This document shows positions 12,955-34,328 of a DNA stretch of 64,000 bases, in pieces. The translations under genes and the position numbers were made by a program. Within the stretch, counting starts at the first letter, position 1. Every line of letters starts with the position of its first letter. This DNA comes from Ichthyophonus hoferi (taxonomy: Eukaryota; Opisthokonta; Ichthyosporea; Ichthyophonida; Ichthyophonidae): assembly GCA_002751075.1 (NCBI GenBank), contig NAOQ01000081.1, positions 96,911-160,910 on the forward strand, read 5' to 3'. Under the pieces are notes generated by a model. The model did not search any database. It was given only the letters and a program-made list of their open reading frames with translations, and was not told the origin of the DNA.

Positions 12955-13611
12955 CGTAGCCCGAGAAATTAATATAGTAATATAATAGTATAGTATGTAT
13001 ATATACACTTACAATGTAATGTATAGTAAACAAACAATACACGACTAAAGGTACACAGAACTAGGGCTGGTAGATTCTTGTTATTGTACTTCTATGGATA
13101 TTTGTGGTTGAATTTCAGGAAAAAATGGCAATTAAACTAAAAATAATTAATTAATAGCGTCGTAATAGCCTCATAGTGACGTCAAAAAACCAATTAGCGA
13201 TTAATGACGCAGAATACTAACTGACCTATAAGGGCACGTAAATCAATGATGGCTAATTGTTGCGAAGCTTTTTAGTGTGAGATATAGCCAATGAATATGT
13301 ACAATTAAATAATAAAAGCTGTAAACTTATAAAATTTCAAATGTAGCGAATATTAACCTAGAACAACGTTACGATCAAATAGATCGCCATGTGCGCTGGC
13401 AAATAGCTGTCAAATTATTCGTTGCAATATAAGAATATATATTTCTTATATATATTTAGTTATTGTATGAAAAGTATTAATTCGAATATAGATTTTATTG
13501 TGTTAGTGGGTTACCCCAAGGGATTATTCTTATTGAAATAGTGGCTTTCTGTGCGAATAGAAAGGAACAGCTAGTTGTTGCTTGCCCCCTTAACACTATA
13601 CCTTTGGCAAT
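12955..13611. promoter_or_regulatory. Divergent promoter region between PTH2 and RBM39
   Basis: 657 bp separate the two start codons, which face away from each other. The region holds a perfect CRE palindrome TGACGTCA at 13177-13184, a CCAAT box directly after it (about 13190) and a second TGACG half-site near 13203. No TATA box can be singled out because the whole stretch is A+T-rich. Shared promoter function is inferred from the geometry and motifs. Confidence 0.6.
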
Positions 13612-16600
13612 ATGTCGGATATGGATGTGGAAGCCCTGCTCGATGCACCCCTCGAACTAAAGGTAAAAGAGCTTAAAGCGGGGGGAAGTCACTCTCCGCC
13701 AGTATTGTGATTGATCATTGTGTGTTATTTGATGGGAATGAACCTCCTCCCTTCATATAATTTTTCTATCTTATATTATGTGAAGTAAATGTTCCAAGAA
13801 AGACAACACACCTTATATATTTTGTGATATTTTCTCACTGTCACCTGGGTCGCTTTAATCACTGCAATTATTGTTTTCTGTTCATGTTTCAGAGTCTTGC
13901 ATACATACAAACACAACTATAGGCATTGTTTTAAATATTTGGTCTTCAGTGACCTATGTATACTGTACTCTCAATGGGCTATAGGTTGGAAAGGATTGTC
14001 CTCTTGCAACCATCTAGGACTAGGCCCTCTCCAGGTTAGCATCTTGTTACGAAAAGCAAAGGATTGAACACAACTATTACTGAACAATCAGTGAATTCTC
14101 GACAACATTTAAATGTGTTCCTTTTCTATTTAAATCTTATAGCTTATGTTTTACCTTTCTGTGTACCTATTTCTCCTCTGCATTAGTTATAGTTTTATTC
14201 TTGTCTGAGATTAGAACGATATATGCCGGCCCGAATTGTTACAATTTTTATTTCATGTTTTTTTGTAGTATTGCTACGCTACATACTCCTTGGGGCTTAT
14301 TTATTTTCGGGTCATAATTATATTCCGTACATCTTGCACGAGAATCCTGGCTTATATAATTGTCTTTTATACTTCTACCACCCGAAACAACATAAAATTA
14401 ACAAAGAGAAATAAGCACCTATAAGGTGTAATGTATCTCTACTAGATTTCCTTCATTAATCTAGTTACTACATATACCTATATCTTATCAATTATCATTC
14501 TTTCCAAACGGAGGTGGAAGGCTATACTACACTATAATTAATAATTAAACTCTCTTGTTCTCTTATAATCTCCTCTAGCATTAGTGGGGGGAAAGTAAGG
14601 AGTAACCGATACTATTTGGCCCATGCAGAATATGGCTTGGAGAAAAGAAAACAATGGCCTAACATGTAGCCTTTGCAGGCTTAGGCTTCCTCTTCCTCCT
14701 CTCTGGCCTTTATTGAGGCTGTGTACGTTTATCCCCGTCACCATAGCCTTCCACTCTTATTGTTACTTTTAGTGTGCAATATAGGCCACTGATAGCAACC
14801 TTTAATAACATGCTTGGCCAATAGAGAAAAAAAAATCGTTGTCTTTGGTTTTATTCCCCCNNNNNNNNNNNNNNNNNNNNNNNNNCCCCTCTTCTATCTC
14901 GTATGTATTTTAAGGCAAATAAGTTCATGTTTTGAACCCAGTCCAGTCACTCACTATTCCTGCTCCTACCATCTATCATCATACTCCTGCGACCTCTACT
15001 GGTGATTGTCTTCTCTTTAATTGATAATCCGGATGGACCATAGGATACTACGAAGGAGAATGACAAGGAGAATACGCCACCACCCTCTGAAGAGGTGAAG
15101 GAGCCCAAGGAGTCATCTCTCTCTCCTGTGGACAAGAAGAGCTCTAGGGACAGGGAAAAGAGGCAGTAAGTTTTTCTTTACATCTCTGGGTTGAATATAC
15201 TATACAATAAGCTATTATTGAAGTGCATTATATGTTTGTATAGTTTGTATTGTGTTATAATATATCATATCATAATATATTCTATTACATTATATTTCAT
15301 TAATATTCTTGGATGACAATCGTACAATCAAATTATATGTCAGACTACACTACCATTTGTACATATGTATATCTCAAAACCCATCTCCTTCACACCTATC
15401 CCTGCCTGTTCCTTATCAATTGATTTGAATTATAAATCAATCCTTAATGACTTGCAACTACTGGCCATTCACAGCAGCGATCGTGACCACCACCACGATA
15501 GAAAAGACAGAGAGAGAGGGAGAGATAGAGATAGAAGGGACAGAAGCAAAGAAAGAGACAAAGAGCGATCGAGAGAGAGAGGGGGAGATCGTGATCGTGA
15601 TCGTGATGAGAAAGATAGAGATAGAGAGCGCCGTAGAGGATCTAGATCTAGAGACCGATCATCGCGTCGTAGTAGAAGATCTAGATCTAGATCTAGAGAT
15701 ACTAGAAGGCGATCCAGATCTCGTACTCGCTCCCCTAAGAGGTAGGTGGCCTATGTATATGTATGTATTGTGAGATAGTAGTTATTGTTAGTGTTGTTAA
15801 TATTATTTATCAAGAAAAGTGGGGCGAGAATGAAATTTTTCGATGCCCAAATGGAGTGGAAACTAGTTGAGCCAATGAAAATACTGGAATGGCAACTTGA
15901 CATGACTTGCCTTAAATAATTTCAGTTCATTTTAGAATAGAAAAAGAGATACGGGACATGCTCAAACTAAGCTAATGTGGTGATCTATTTTTATAGTGGA
16001 CAAAATGTAGAGTGAAGGGGAATGTAGCCGCATGAGTTATATAGTATTTAAGATATAAATAGTGATGTTACTATGTTTTTGTAGAGAGGATGCTAAACGT
16101 TTTGGAATAATGATATTGGTGGTGGTTAAATGGATTTAATATGAGCCAATCAAAACAAAACTAAAGCATCGCTTTTACAAAACAATTTAAATTTCTGCAT
16201 GTATTATCAGCACCATTACCCTTCTAGCCCCGTCATGGCATCCAGTTCGTCCTACATTACCTACACTATCGTCCTATACATATACATATACATATACCCC
16301 CTCTAATACACTCTTCACAGGAGACGTTCTCCCCGTCGTTCCAGATCACCTGCCCGCAGACGCTCTCGCTCTAGAGAGAGAAGAGAGAGAGAGCCTACAC
16401 CGCTGACTGAGGCAGAAATGAAAGCTAAAGCTGTAAGTTTGTATTCATTATACACCTCACCCATGTTCAGGATGGCAGCCCACTATTACAAACAGAATCT
16501 AGGATAGAAACTGCATAGCTTTTTTATTTAGTGTCACTACTGAATCAAGAGTCCCTAATCTATCTCAGACAAAAAAAATTATACTTTCTAAGTATAGCAT

Positions 16601-19600
16601 TTGATATATAAAATATTTCAGAACCCAGCATTATTTAATTAGATAACTATAACTGTGGTTACTTTTCCTATGTTGCATATGTAATTATCTTAGACCCATC
16701 TCTCTCCTGGGTACCAGTCTTTTGTAATCTTTGGTGGGTTTATTCTCGTGATATTCTATATTATATTATAGTGTGTTGTATGCTGATAGGAGAGTGATTT
16801 TATCTATACACTATATATATATATCATGTATATGAACATGTAGTTACAGGCCCGTTCATACCCGCATTATATTACTTGTTATAGCGATATATATCTCTCC
16901 CTTTTCCCCCTTTCATCTCTCTCCTCAAGGTCTGTCCTATCTAGCAGTAACTCCCTCTAACCTAACCACATTTACCCTACTCCTCCCTCTATCCCACCAC
17001 TACTACACATCGCAATACATATACACACCACCCCCCAGTTTATCGATTCTCTCACTCCAGAAGAACGTCAAAAGCTAGATGACCCCATAGAAAAAGAAAC
17101 ACGGTCTGTAGTATGCATGCAGTTGTCAGTTAAACTTAGGAACAAAGACCTAGCTGAGTTCTTTGAACAAGCCGACGTGTTAGTCAGAGATGTTAGAATC
17201 ATTTCCGATAGGAACTCTCGCCGCTCTAAGGTATGGAGTTGTATGTTATGTTTGATGTCCTTTTACCCCCTTGTTATATATATATATTAAAAAAGTACAA
17301 CAAAACGTAGTTATCATAGGTATGTATAAAATATATTATATATGAGTACACAATAGTATGCACTGATGTTAGGTTCATTCAAGAGGCATTGATTTGTACT
17401 ATCGTAGATGTGGTGGTGAAATAAAAATAATTGCTTTGTTATTTTTTTGAGGGATTATTATATTTATGATATATATTACATATTATATGTATTTTTGTTT
17501 CTCTTCATGAATTGTCTAAAGTATGCGCCCGTTTGACCCGTGATTTCTATCCAATAATAGGGCATTGCATATGTGGAACTACTTCGAAGAGATGATATGA
17601 GTAAGGCCATTGGGCTAACCAATACCAAGCTTATGGGAGTACCAATCATTGTGCAGTACTCACAGGCAGAGAAGAATCGATTGGCTCAGCAGGTGTTTAA
17701 TTATTTCTTTCTCTCTTATCTCCATATACGAATTTTTTTTAAAAGGAAAAGAATGAATACAATAGACTCACTCTCTTTTATGCACTATATACTATAAACT
17801 TTCTTACTTTATTTTATCCCTATGTTTTTATTGGTCCCTATTGCTTTATACTAGCAATGCCATAGGTTGTAGTGGTGCTAAATTCTACTTGATCTAATTT
17901 CTAGTAGACCAATTGCACCATTTATATCATGACAATCATGGCATTTATTGCTAGTGTATGACTAAGTAGTCCACTTATACGTTTTCGAACGAGCGATATC
18001 GCGGATATCCACACGCATCATTGGTCTCTCTCTCTCTCTCTTTCTAAAATACTACAAAACAACTCAACAACCATATCTAACGGTAGTGTTATGGTGTATT
18101 TTTTTCCTACTAGCAGGCTACAGCGGCTACCCTAGGTCCCACCAAGCTCTATGTGGGAGGCCTTCAGTTTACATTGACTGAGGAAGACATCAAGCAGATC
18201 TTCTCCGCCTTTGGTGAGGTAGGTTATGTTTATTTTCTTATATATTTTTAACCTTTCCACTTCATTGGCTTTAATATGCCCAGGACTTTAAACAGTTCCT
18301 TTAGTAAGCCACAACCCTACAGTCAATAAGTCACCACATTAAGCTCCTTTTTTTATAAGTATTTTCAATGCCCTAGGTGAAATAGTTCGCTTTGGTTAAG
18401 GGTATCATTTATCTATAAACTTTTATATGTAATTTAAATCTGGCATGATGTAAATATCATATATTGCAAGTTAATATACCAGTGCTATTTAACAAACAAA
18501 TAATGGATTAAAAGTACTTAAATGCTTTAGAGAAATAGACATCCGTGATTTGTATTAAAATTATAGAAGTATAGATATTTATTTTCAAGGACCAGACCAG
18601 TTATTACCTATAGATATTATCTTATTGCCTCTATCCTCCTGTATCCAATCATGATTTTATGCCAGTCAATTATCTATAGACTTTGCTTTACTGTGTCCAA
18701 GCGGTTTGTGTGATTCTGATATTTGGATGTTGTTATTGTGTTAAGGTTGACGTGTGTAGTTATGTATGAAGAGAAGGGTAAAGGGCTACTAGGCTAATAC
18801 TATATATGGTAATAATAGGAGGGTGTATGGTAGTCTAGTCTAGTCTAGTCTACACAGGAAAGGGCCATTCCTTTATATATAAATGGATAGATATATAGTT
18901 AGATAGATAGAGACTAAGGACATATATGGAACATGGGCTGTAGGTGTACTCTCTGTTATAGAGGGTTGTGTATGTATATGTATGTAAAAGATTTTATACT
19001 ACATTAGATTTCACTCTTAATATATATATTAAATATTGCATTTTATCCGCCTATATATTCTTCAGCCAACCACATCTCTTAATATTCCTTAATACTGCGA
19101 TAGCACAATATTAGTGGTTACTCATTTTAATTGGCATGATAATTGGTCAAGGACGGATCGATCTCAATTAAGCTCATAGGCATATATATGACTGGTGGCG
19201 ATTGTAGTGTGTATTGTACTACGCTATAGTATACTATATCATAACTCCGTCCTATGTATCTACAGGTGGAGAATGTTAATCTACAGAAGGATGATCAGAA
19301 TCGATCCAAAGGGTTTGGGTTTGTTAACTTCAGAAAGTCAGAACATGCCAAGATGGCACTGGATGCTATGAATGGCTTTGAGATAGCTGGACGTCAGTTA
19401 AGGGTCCGTGCTTCCTATACTATGTATAACTATATATATATATTAGACTGTTTTGTGCTGTAGTATAGTATAGTGTGTTTTATTATATTAGTCTCTCTTC
19501 CTCCTCTCTGTCCTATTCTTTTATTATACCCATACACTATCATATGTTGCCCCTGGCTGTCTTGCAGGCTTTTCATTTATATGTTTATTTATATTTCTCT

Positions 19601-21720
19601 ATAATGCCAATACCATCTTCACTTTTATTAAGCCATCTAATATAGTATTCACACATAAACCATACAACTACACATAGTTTCTTATCCGCCAGTCTAACCA
19701 TCAGTTTTCCATTTCTCGTTCTCGTTCTCGTTCTATCTCCCTTTTTTCTTTGTCTTTCTTTCTTTCCCGCAGGTTGGTTGGGAGACTGTAGGTAAGAATG
19801 ACGTAGTCAGTCTAGATGACGAGGATGGCTCGGGAGTGTCCCTCTCCGCTGTATCCCGCCATGAGCTGATGAGTAAATTAGCTGCTAGTAGCAAGGATAT
19901 GCAGACCCCATCATGTATGTACTATAGTATTATAGTATGTCATGTTTTATGTTATATATTGTTATGTGTTTATGTGTAAATTAGCTGCTAGTAGCAAGGA
20001 TAGGCAGACCCTATTATGTATGTGCTATAGTATGTTTTGTGATAGTCCAAGACCAACCTGACTCACGAGTAGCGAGAATCTAATGACTGTTGATTGGGTA
20101 AGGGTGTGTTAGAGATATACTGATATTTATTGTATTCATATTGCTGGTGCGACTAGATATTGCACCAGTCATTAACATGTCTATGTGGTGTTGAATATGT
20201 AGTAATATGATTAGGTGTTGGAACACTAATAACCCTAGACCAATGAGATACCGCTATTCCCTGACCCACCTGACCCATGCCCACCTTGTACCCACTCCTC
20301 CTTTCCCTATAGTGACCATGGCCTCCACCCTCCCCCTTATTAACCCTATGATGATGGCCAACCCAACCACTGCCGCCCCTATCCTCACTGTTGCCTCTCC
20401 TGTTCTCCCTACCCAGTGCCTAGTTCTTAAGAACATGTTTGACCCTAACGCGTATGTCATTCGTCAATTTCCTCCTTCCTCCCTGCCTACCATGGTTGCC
20501 AATCCTAGATATATTCCGTGTTTAGTATTGGTTATATTAGTCTTTAGTTTTGATTTCTTAGGCTTTTACGACTTTACATATTAGTTGGGAGCCCATTTGG
20601 CCTACCATCTATCTATTCCCGACTATATTTCAGATATAATCAGCCACATTTACTCTCATGGCCATAACCCCTCTACTATAATATTACACTGAAACAAATT
20701 CACACTCCCAATGTTATGTTTACATATATGCATATCTACATACATACATATATCATGACATTATTGTATTTCTTCTCCTCTCTGATCACCACACAACGCA
20801 TGCATATATTTTAGCACCATTTATTATATACCTATTACAGCTATCACCCCTTATTAATATGACTGCACCCTTGTAGTGCTAAGGAGGAGGAGTGGGATCT
20901 AGATCTAGAAGAAGACGTGAGGGATGAGTGCCGTACCCATGGTACATTGGTGCATCTCTCTGTAGATACCGCCTCCCCACAGGTAGTGTATGGGGCTTGC
21001 ATAATGGTTGTCACGATCTAGTTATGCTAGATATATAGACTGCTATCTTTTCTTACACCTTATGCGATTGTTTAATGTGTTGATAACAAATTGTAAAGAT
21101 ACCTTTTCTACTTTTCTGTTAGGTTATATTGTGCTGTATGGATGGAGGATTAAGTAATTATTAGTAGGAAGCACTTGAAAAAACAAATGGCTAGCTTTGT
21201 CAACCGTACTATGCGAATATGGCCTGTAGTCTATTTTGCCAATTCTACTATTCATTAAATTACTATTCGTTACACCCTATAACATAATTTACCTTCCATT
21301 ATACACACTAGACTATAGGGTACTATAATATATAGGGATTTTCGATCCAAAGGAGAGCAAATATATAATTTTTAAAAAAAAATACGTCGTTTATTGTAGT
21401 AAAAAACTATTAGTTTTAAAAAGATCAATTCTTGTTATTTGTAATGTGTGTATAAAATTTTTATTTTGAACGCGAAACTTATTCTTTGGATTGAAGCCCC
21501 TTATAATATAATACGCATTGCATTACTAATCATTAATCATTACACACATTTACCCCAATCTACCTCCATATATATATAGGGCGCTGTCTATGTCAAGTTC
21601 GATGCAGTAGGTGCTGCAGCGAAGGCTCAGGCTGCGCTTAATGGGCGGTGGTTTGACAGACGGATTATTGTGGCTGAATACGTGCCGTTGGCTACTTATG
21701 CTTCTAAATTTAATGTGTAG
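13612..21720 (+). CDS. RBM39: RNA-binding protein 39 (RBM39/CAPERalpha) splicing factor
   Basis: Twelve exons: 13612-13662, 15044-15165, 15475-15741, 16321-16432, 17039-17230, 17561-17692, 18117-18218, 19266-19403, 19773-19914, 20313-20451, 20877-20982, 21580-21720. Phases agree throughout and give 547 residues, close to human RBM39 (530). Order: short acidic start (MSDMDVEALLDAPLELK), long Arg/Ser/Asp-rich RS domain (about 58-170), RRM1 (about 205-285, VVCMQLSVKL and GIAYVEL), RRM2 (about 300-375, KLYVGGLQF and KGFGFVNF), a linker, and a C-terminal U2AF-homology RRM (about 440-540) with GAVYVKF and the RWF form of the R-x-F loop used to bind ULM peptides. The family acts in 3' splice-site recognition and alternative splicing with U2AF and SF3B1. 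The donor of exon 8 (AGG|GTCCGT) is weak. A polyadenylation signal AATAAA lies at 21839-21844. Confidence 0.96.
14861..14885. other. Assembly gap (25 N) in RBM39 intron 1
   Basis: A run of exactly 25 N, probably a placeholder of arbitrary length. Confidence 0.98.
19873..20040 (+). repeat. Tandem duplication of RBM39 exon 9 3' end and splice donor
   Basis: The segment starting GTAAATTAGCTGCTAGTAGC at 19873 recurs at 19976, an offset of 103 bp, with only a few changes over about 60 bp. Both copies include the exon 9 end and a GTATGT donor (first at 19915, second at 20018). The second copy lies in intron 9. Confidence 0.9.
21335..21500. mobile_element. MITE in RBM39 intron 11, related to the transposon at 32.05-33.70 kb
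   Basis: About 166 bp flanked by TA, with imperfect terminal inverted repeats GGGATTTTCGATCCAAAG and (reverse complement of the right end) GGGGCTTCAATCCAAAG. The inner left part (TACGTCGTTTATTGTAGTAA, then AAACTATTAGTTTTAAAA, from about 21385) closely matches bases from about 32140 in the larger transposon (TACGTCTTTTATTGTAATAA, then AAACTATTAGTTCAAAA). It has no coding capacity, so it is a non-autonomous, internally deleted derivative. Confidence 0.82.
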
Positions 21721-22988
21721 ATAGTTGTTTTGTTTTACTTGTACTTGGAGTATAAGTATATAGGTATATATTCAAACGCGTTGCCATAGACTAGGGGCTT
21801 TATTTGACGTCGATATGGCTTGTCTATTAGAAATAACTAATAAATAACCAGGTTGGCTGATTGTTTTTAATTAAGTTAGCAGTTATTTTGGTAGTTTGAC
21901 AAAGTACTCTAGCTCGATAACTACTGTATAATGGGTTATATTTTCAGTCTCTAAATAAAAAATAAATCAATATTAAGAAATAGTGTGCGGCTGTGTACGT
22001 ACTATATAGTATGTCTTGTACTACACGTTATTTGTCCATGTCACAGTGATATGTATGTTCTGTTATATGAACTATCCCGAGTTATAACAGTGTGGTACTA
22101 TAATAATATAGTATGATGGTATGGTATGGTAATAACACTGTGCCCCAGGTCAAAATTATATAAATGAATTTGTTGAAGGCATTCAACCCTAGCTTCATAG
22201 TGAAAGATAGCCTATTGTTTTCATTATTGCTTAGATGCATTGTGGCTGCATCCAATCCAAGTGTCTCCATTCGCTCCCGATTAGGAGGGGGAGGGGGTGC
22301 ACTGACTATTGAATAGGACTAAAGATTTTTGTTACCAGTGTTGAGGTATTTCAGCCACTATGAGGGCTTGATCGAATACTCTATGATGTCTTGCACAAAA
22401 AACCTTATTGCTTTATATAGCATTGAACCTCTAAATATTTATAATGAGGTTCCAATCGGTAATTAAAGTTAGACATTAATCAATACAACTCTGGAAAACT
22501 GCTATATCTACGTATGTGTTATGATATTTCATGAATATGAATGAGGACGGCAAATATATGATGCATTCCAAAGGGGTGCTTTAAATAAAAAATCATCGAT
22601 AGACACAAAATATTGGGCACATAATACATTAATAGCCCGTAGTTCTAGACCTTATCATAACCCTGCTGATTGGGGAGTTAAGTTAATTGGATAGATGGAT
22701 TAATCTGGAGGTTTGTACATTATGAATTTACAATCGCATTTTCATTATTCAGATGTTTTATATAATACGTTTTCTTTGTATATAAGAAAAGTATACATAT
22801 TGTTATAACTTTCGTTTTTGTCTTTATTAATAAATGTTCAATATACGTTTTTTTTAGTTTATTAGCGTCTACTGTATATTGGATATTTAGCATGACTGTT
22901 TCTAAATCTTTCATATATAGCATATGATAACTGTCCTTATATTAGTACTATACCATATATACCCTATATATATAACCCTAATATCTCC
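21721..22988. other. Convergent 3' region between RBM39 and PRMT3
   Basis: Holds the RBM39 3' UTR (AATAAA at 21839 and again near 21955) and the PRMT3 3' UTR on the other strand (TTTATT, i.e. AATAAA on the minus strand, at 22823-22828). No further gene seen. Confidence 0.7.
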
Positions 22989-31598
<8,610 letters not shown>

Positions 31599-32050
31599 TT
31601 TTATGTGTATGTGTCTATTACAGTGTATGACAGTGGTGCTTACGTGACTGAATGAAAACAAGATATATGTGAGGATAAATAATGATATACTAATGATATG
31701 ATATATCTAGTACTAGCTAGATTAATTATAACACTTTGGCATATAATGCACGTGTATTATTACAAAAATTGCCGCCAAGGCAGTATGCAAAGTGGCCTAG
31801 GCCAGATTAAGCCCCCTAATGAAATAGGAAGAATTTATTAAAATAAAAAATGTACTTAAGTATTAAAATGTATTTTTGTATGAAACAAAATATCTCTTAT
31901 GAAATAAAATACATAGTTGTATACAGCCACATCTTAAGATTATATAGTTATTTAAGATGCTATTACAATTTTAGTAAAATGTATTCTGTTGGTTACGGCC
32001 GCACCTGACAGAACGTATCCAATTTCATCAATTTCATGTATGCATTATTA
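31599..32050. other. PRMT3 upstream region
   Basis: Contains the PRMT3 5' leader (minus strand) and otherwise A+T-rich sequence with no feature I can support. A donor-like CAC|GTAAGC on the minus strand near 31645 might end a 5' UTR exon. Confidence 0.4.
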
Positions 32051-33698
32051 TGGGGGTTTTCAATAAAAATGATGATTTTCCCGATCAAAATGAGATCAAA
32101 GATCAAAATGAGAACAAATGTCATATATTGAAATTTTGTACGTCTTTTATTGTAATAAAAAACTATTAGTTCAAAACAAATCTTGTTATCTGCAATAGGT
32201 AATATGGTTTTCAAGAGATTATATGTATCGCATGATTGATGTAACATTTGTAGCTTCCTTTTACTGGGCAAATGATGTCGACAACATGTTACGTTGATAA
32301 AAAACGAGATTAATACATGTTAGGCAACAATTATGACATAAGTTTACTGACATGTTAGATAACATCTAGGTTGAGTATAAATTGAAAGAAATGCTTTTAA
32401 AAAAACAGTTTTCAAAGCTTATATATCTATAAAGAACATTACGACAAACGTCAGAAGCCGTCGTCAAGTTAGCAAAGATGATAGAAGGTGGATGGAGGAA
32501 AAAAATCTTAAGGCATATCTGTTAAGGATCTCGTGGAGATTTTAGCACTGAACTACCATACGGTTTATAGAATTGTGAAGCGACTCAATGAATTGAGAAC
32601 AACTGCTGCGCGGCCTAGGGGCGGGGATAGAAGATCAAAGCTCCCATCTGATTAAAAACTAGAAATACTTACCTAGGTCGATAATAATTGCCTCTTAAGA
32701 CTTTTTGATCTTGCAACCATGGTCCAGGAGAGATTGTCTATAAGTGTCTCAACTTTCGCCATAGAAAGGATCTTATTAAGTTTTTATTACACAGTAAAAA
32801 ACCTAGTAGCATTGAAATGATGAAACTACGATTGAAAAGCGTTTAGATTATGCTAATCAGTTCAGGGAACTGGAGTACAATATTGAGAACAAAAACTTTA
32901 TATTTTGTGGCGAAGTTGGATTTTCAGTCTTCATCCGACCCAAAAAAGAAAATTCTACATTGGAACTTCTTTATATGTTTCTACTGCTGCTATACAAAGT
33001 AAAAATATTTCAATCTTCACGGCCATGAATAAATGTGGTAGCTTATACCACAAAACTCATGATAAAGCAGTCAATGAGGAAGATTTCAAAGCTTGTTTGG
33101 TAGATTTTAAAAGGATATGTGATAAAAAAGGAATCACTAATCCTGTTTTTATTCTCAACAATGCCAGGATTCATCACTATTCCAGCCTTCAAGGTACCAT
33201 TCTGTCCTTGAATCTAAACCTATTTTATTTATATCTTCCTCCTTATTCAACTTTTTAAAATGTTATTGAAAATGTTTTTTAAGTTTAGAAAAATGTAACT
33301 GTTGGGTTGGAATGTAGAACTAAAGCGGAGTTGAGGAGAACGAGGAGTTTAAAGTTTTTGGAGATCACAATTGGACACTGTGATAGTTTTGATAGCAAAA
33401 TGATGGGATACATATTACAATCGGAAAGAAGAGAAACAATTATGGAGTGATTATTATGTAGGTATTTAAATATTTTTTGTGTTATTTTATTATTATTTTA
33501 AAGACATTATAATCTCTTAAAAACTATATTACATACCACAGATAACAAAAAAAAAAAAAATGAACTAATGTTTCTTGCTACAATACAAGACTTAAAATTT
33601 TCAATTTATTTATTCTCCTATTGATCAGGAATTTTTTTCTTTTGATTGACAAGTCATCTTTTGATTGGGAAAATTATCTTTCTGATCGAAAACCCCCA
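32051..33698 (+). mobile_element. Decayed mariner/Tc1 (IS630)-superfamily DNA transposon
   Basis: About 1.65 kb bounded by matching terminal inverted repeats of at least 40 bp. The left end is TGGGGGTTTTCAATAAAAAT (32051 on); the reverse complement of the right end is TGGGGGTTTTCGATCAGAAA (from 33698). Both share TGAT/GATAATTTTCCC-ATCAAAA further in. TA precedes the left end; the right flank reads GA, so the target duplication has decayed. The + strand from about 32440 to 33450 holds a DDE transposase relic: FCGEVGFS (first acidic site region), VFILNNARIHH (normally DNARIH), and LPPYSTF then NVIENVF. These are hallmarks of DDE_3-type transposases. Frame breaks and at least one stop within the conserved C-terminal part, plus D-to-N and probably D-to-E changes at catalytic positions, show that it is dead. 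Confidence 0.87.
32905..33258 (+). pseudogene. Transposase fragment (longest open part)
   Basis: 117-codon open stretch carrying the central catalytic domain: YVSTAAIQSKNISIFTAMNK, then DKAVNEEDFKACLVDFKR, then FILNNARIHH and YLPPYSTF before a stop. In active family members the Asn after IL is Asp (DNARIH) and Thr in YSTF is usually Pro (YSPF). It is not expected to give an active protein. Confidence 0.8.
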
Positions 33699-34328
33699 GA
33701 TTATAATTATATTTGACACTAATTCATATTAATTTATGACACTTTTATTTAATAAAATATCAATAGATAAGTGATGACATCCTATGCTGTCAGCGACCAA
33801 AATACACATAAAAAAGCTCTTTATTTTACCATCTGATCTTTGTAGGCTTCATTATATATATAATATAATAGCATATTTTATAATATTATATTTATATTAG
33901 TCGATTATACTTTTAATTATTAAAATATAAAATATCGTTCATAATTTTAACCTAGATAACTCCCGATGACCTTCGGAAGTGATTATGGCTTGGCACCCAA
34001 TAAAAAAAAAACAAAGACAGTTCACCACACTGCATGTTAAATGTTCTTACTCGCTCTGGTTCTTGCTCTGTCATCTGGCGTCTGAGGTGATATGTGGGTG
34101 TTGCCCAGTTGTTTTACCTTGGCGTCACTTTGAATCTCGAAATGCTGATAGTTCAAATGCAAATTTGAAGACAGTGTGTAGATGTAATAAAAATGAGTCT
34201 CCATACGTAGAAGTCAGTGGATGGATGTAGAGTTAAGGTTAAGTGCTTTCGGCATTCGTGGATGTTGACTTAATAGAATTACCAGGTTTTGTGACCATGA
34301 TAAACTATATAAGATTTCTCTGCTATCA
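33699..34328. other. Intergenic, no gene seen
   Basis: A+T-rich; one 83-codon open frame at 33979-34230 has no recognisable motif. Confidence 0.4.

Noticed and set aside
15447-15773. Second open frame over RBM39 exon 3
   Set aside because: It is a shadow of the RS-domain repeats; the phase-consistent frame is the Arg/Ser/Asp one.
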